Below are positions 14,013 to 15,894 of a DNA stretch of 15,894 nt, in pieces. Each line of letters begins with the position of its first letter. Positions within the stretch are counted from its first letter, which is position 1. The stretch lies in the NCBI GenBank assembly GCA_937952875.1, contig CALFDI010000368.1, positions 1 through 15,894 of the forward strand. The letters are read 5' to 3'. Below the pieces are notes generated by a model, which made no database searches, was not told where the DNA came from, and saw nothing but the letters and a program-made list of their open reading frames with translations. Source of the DNA: an uncultured Verrucomicrobiales bacterium. Its GTDB lineage: Bacteria > Verrucomicrobiota > Verrucomicrobiia > Verrucomicrobiales > Akkermansiaceae. Made by a program: the position numbers and the translations under genes.

Positions 14013-14606
14013 ATGAAACAATATACGTTCATTTTTTTATTTGTGCTTGTAAGCAGTAGCCTCGCTACAGCCCAGACGACAACAGAATCATCTCCAGCCT
14101 TAAAAATCGTTAACGCTGCTCGCGCTCAAATAGGAGTCACTACACAATATGATGGCTCTTATGTTTCCCTCAAATATCCCGGTGGCGATATTCCTCTGGC
14201 AACGGGTGTTTGCACAGATGTCGTCATTAGAGCCCTTCGTTCAGGGTTAAATGCGGACCTTCAAAAATTAGTTCACCTCGATATGAAGGCCAACTTCTCA
14301 CTCTATCCAAAACGCTGGGGCCTTAAACGAACTGATCGAAACATCGACCATCGGCGCGTGCCCAATCTCCGCACCTACCTCAAAAGAAAACACATCAGCC
14401 TTCCAGTTACTAATAAATCCATAAACTATCTTCCTGGAGATCTCGTAACTTGCACGGTGGCAGGAAAACTTCCTCATATCATGATCGTTAGCGATAAGAA
14501 AACGAGCTCTGGGGAGCCATATATCATCCACAATATCGGCGGCGGCACCCAAGAGCAAGCGGACCTATTCACCTATCCACTCACTGGTCACTATCGCTGG
14601 AAATAA
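14013..14606 (+). CDS. DUF1287 secreted protein, NlpC/P60-like fold
   Basis: A 197-residue protein with a signal peptide (1-20, cleavage after A-T-A). The rest is one DUF1287 domain with its hallmarks: Y-P-G-G-D, then G-V-C-T-D-V-V-I-R-A with Cys67, D-L-Q-K-L-V-H-x-D-M, W-G-L-K-R-x-D-x-N-I-D-H-R-R-V-P-N-L, P-G-D-L-V-T, L-P-H-I-M-I-V-S-D (His155), and H-N-I-G-G-G-T-Q (His173) near the end. Cys and His are placed as in NlpC/P60-type hydrolases, so a cell-wall amide hydrolase is likely, but no substrate is established for the family. The start ATG has no Shine-Dalgarno. The gene is divergent from the minus-strand block across 262 bp with no other gene, and about 90 bp before the trypsin-like protease gene on the same strand. 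Confidence 0.92.
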   Translation: MKQYTFIFLFVLVSSSLATAQTTTESSPALKIVNAARAQIGVTTQYDGSYVSLKYPGGDIPLATGVCTDVVIRALRSGLNADLQKLVHLDMKANFSLYPKRWGLKRTDRNIDHRRVPNLRTYLKRKHISLPVTNKSINYLPGDLVTCTVAGKLPHIMIVSDKKTSSGEPYIIHNIGGGTQEQADLFTYPLTGHYRWK

Positions 14607-14664
14607 TACCGCAGAGATCTTCCACCTCTACAGACCGCTTTCTGTGTAATTTCGACTTCCTTTC

Positions 14665-14692
14665 TTGATCCGACATCGCACAACATTACAGT
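14665..14692 (+). promoter_or_regulatory. Candidate promoter of the trypsin-like protease gene
   Basis: TTGATC and TACAGT are 16 bases apart, and the GTG start lies 4 bases after the -10 box, again suggesting a leaderless or nearly leaderless mRNA. Each hexamer matches four of six consensus bases, so support is modest. Confidence 0.4.
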
Positions 14693-14696
14693 ATGC

Positions 14697-15674
14697 GTGA
14701 TTTTGAAAACATTCGCATACTACTCGCTCTACACAATTCTCTTATTATTCACGGCCCACGCGGACACGATCACACTGAATAGCGGATCTTCTCTCACAGG
14801 CTCTATCGTAAAAGAATCAGATCAGGATCTTTTTATTGACCTAGGATTCGAGATTTTTCGCATACCTCTCTCTCACGTCAATCAGCGCCTAACTGACGAT
14901 TCACAGCCTCAAGAGAACAAAACGCAAACAACAACCAAGACCATTTATTCACAGATCGATAATCCTCCGACACGCAGCGTAAGTGATCTCGTCAAAACGG
15001 TTGGGCCAGCGACGGTGCAGATCAGAGTTCCGACCTCGCTCGGTTCAGGATTCATCATTTCCCCAGACGGATATGTCATTACGAACAACCACGTCATCTC
15101 TGGTGAATATAAAATCACCGTCGTTCTCTATGAAGAAGCTGGAAAAGAACTTCGTAAAGTCACTTTTGAAAATGTCGAACTCCTCGCACAGAGTCCACTC
15201 TATGACTTAGCACTGCTGAAGATTCATTCAGATCGCACGTTCCCATACGTGCCTCTAGCCGAAGTGAATTCACTCGAACAGGGGCAAGAAGTCTTCGCTG
15301 TCGGTAGCCCTCTCGGGCTAGAGCGCTCTATTTCCAAAGGCATCGTGAGTGTTCGCAATAGAATTGTTAGCCCAGGAATCACCCTGATCCAGCACACCTC
15401 TCAAATTAATCCAGGAAACTCTGGAGGACCTCTATTTAATAGACAGGGCGAAGTCGTCGGAGTGAATAATTTAAAAATCGCTTCGAGCAATATCGAGGGT
15501 ATCGGCTTCGCCATTCCTGCTAGCTTACTCTATCATTTCATTCATAATAGAGACGCCTATGCCTTTGACCCGAGGAATCCGAATTCAGGTTACCGCTACT
15601 TATCACCTCCCGGCAGTCCAGATACAAAAAATTCTCCAACCCCTTCAGAAACGTCAACTTCCGACACAGAATAA
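14697..15674 (+). CDS. HtrA/DegP-like trypsin-fold serine protease without PDZ domain
   Basis: 325 residues from a GTG start; the nearby ATG at 14693 is in another frame that soon stops. The signal peptide is 1-22 (ends A-H-A). Residues about 23-65 are a small beta-domain (D-T-I-T-L-N-S-G-S-S-L-T-G-S-I-V) of a kind I associate with PVC bacterial exported proteins. The S1C protease domain spans about 95-280: His132 in T-N-N-H-V, Asp170 in Y-D-L-A-L-L, Ser242 in N-P-G-N-S-G-G-P-L. All three catalytic residues are present. HtrA proteins usually carry one or two C-terminal PDZ domains; here the chain ends in a Pro/Ser/Thr-rich tail. Expected role: periplasmic quality control or regulated cleavage. 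The next gene starts 11 bp after the stop, so they are probably co-transcribed. Confidence 0.92.
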   Translation: MILKTFAYYSLYTILLLFTAHADTITLNSGSSLTGSIVKESDQDLFIDLGFEIFRIPLSHVNQRLTDDSQPQENKTQTTTKTIYSQIDNPPTRSVSDLVKTVGPATVQIRVPTSLGSGFIISPDGYVITNNHVISGEYKITVVLYEEAGKELRKVTFENVELLAQSPLYDLALLKIHSDRTFPYVPLAEVNSLEQGQEVFAVGSPLGLERSISKGIVSVRNRIVSPGITLIQHTSQINPGNSGGPLFNRQGEVVGVNNLKIASSNIEGIGFAIPASLLYHFIHNRDAYAFDPRNPNSGYRYLSPPGSPDTKNSPTPSETSTSDTE

Positions 15675-15685
15675 CATTCCTCACT

Positions 15686-15894
15686 ATGCGCACCTTCATC
15701 ACAGCATTTGCTCTCAGCTCAGCACTTCACATCTCCGCCCACTCTCAGAACACCGACTTTGACCTTTTAAGAGCTGTAAGCCAGAACGAGGACCTAGTCA
15801 TTCACGTTCCGAATAAAAAACAATTTGGAAAACACTGGGAAAACTCACCACTCAAAGAAATTTGGGAACATGAAGAATTTAAACCATTCATCGA
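15686..15894 (+). CDS. Secreted protein of unknown function (5' end only)
   Basis: An open frame from ATG at 15686 to the window edge, 69 residues visible. Residues 1-20 are a signal peptide with cleavage likely after A-H-S. The mature start reads F-D-L-L-R-A-V, then L-V-I-H-V-P-N and W-E-N-S-P-L-K-E-I-W-E, followed by E-F-K-P-F-I. That arrangement (a short strand ending in V-P-N/D, then a W-x-x-S-P-x-x-x-x-W helix) resembles large exported proteins of PVC bacteria of unknown role, from memory only. It starts 11 bp downstream of the HtrA-like protease gene with no Shine-Dalgarno, so it is likely in the same operon and possibly a client or partner of it. Confidence 0.75.
   Translation, partial: MRTFITAFALSSALHISAHSQNTDFDLLRAVSQNEDLVIHVPNKKQFGKHWENSPLKEIWEHEEFKPFI

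Overview
The window looks like a chromosomal segment of a member of the PVC superphylum, most likely Verrucomicrobiota of the Opitutae type. This rests on family resemblance and start-site style, not on a marker gene. None of the start codons I could place has a Shine-Dalgarno sequence, and several sit 4-6 bases after a -10-like hexamer, which suggests leaderless mRNAs. Nearly all genes stop with TAA. No rRNA, tRNA, IS element, CRISPR array or phage module was seen.

Layout. Bases 1-787 (minus): 5' part of an LplT-like MFS transporter. Bases 854-3321 (minus): a membrane-anchored parvulin peptidyl-prolyl isomerase, preceded by a DUF3179 lipoprotein gene whose frame is interrupted by one TGA at the first Cys of the family's Cys-x-x-Cys motif. 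Bases 3467-3691 (minus): a 74-residue protein with a strong bidirectional terminator. Bases 3900-5417 (minus): a cystathionine gamma-synthase of the long, fungal-like type. Bases 5558-8032 (plus): a subtilisin-like protease and a secreted papain/C39-like protein in one operon. Bases 8144-9309 (minus): thioredoxin, a possible 23-residue membrane peptide, and a Pro/Ala-rich protein with a C-terminal membrane anchor. Bases 9450-10760 (plus): homoserine dehydrogenase. Bases 10845-13750 (minus): a secreted metzincin-like protease, a separate secreted protein resembling the propeptide of such proteases, and an anchored helical protein. Bases 14013-15894 (plus): a DUF1287 protein, an HtrA-like protease without PDZ, and the start of another secreted protein.

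The main find is the DUF3179 gene. The two halves are exactly in phase, the UGA replaces a conserved Cys (giving U-T-L-C), and an 8-bp hairpin with a 4-base AGUG loop begins 6 bases after the UGA. That fits a selenoprotein with a bacterial SECIS; a nonsense mutation or sequencing error remains the main alternative. The second theme is envelope proteolysis and folding: S8, papain-like, metzincin and trypsin-like proteases plus a parvulin, all with export signals. Two enzymes (homoserine dehydrogenase and cystathionine gamma-synthase) belong to the homoserine-to-methionine route but are not co-transcribed.
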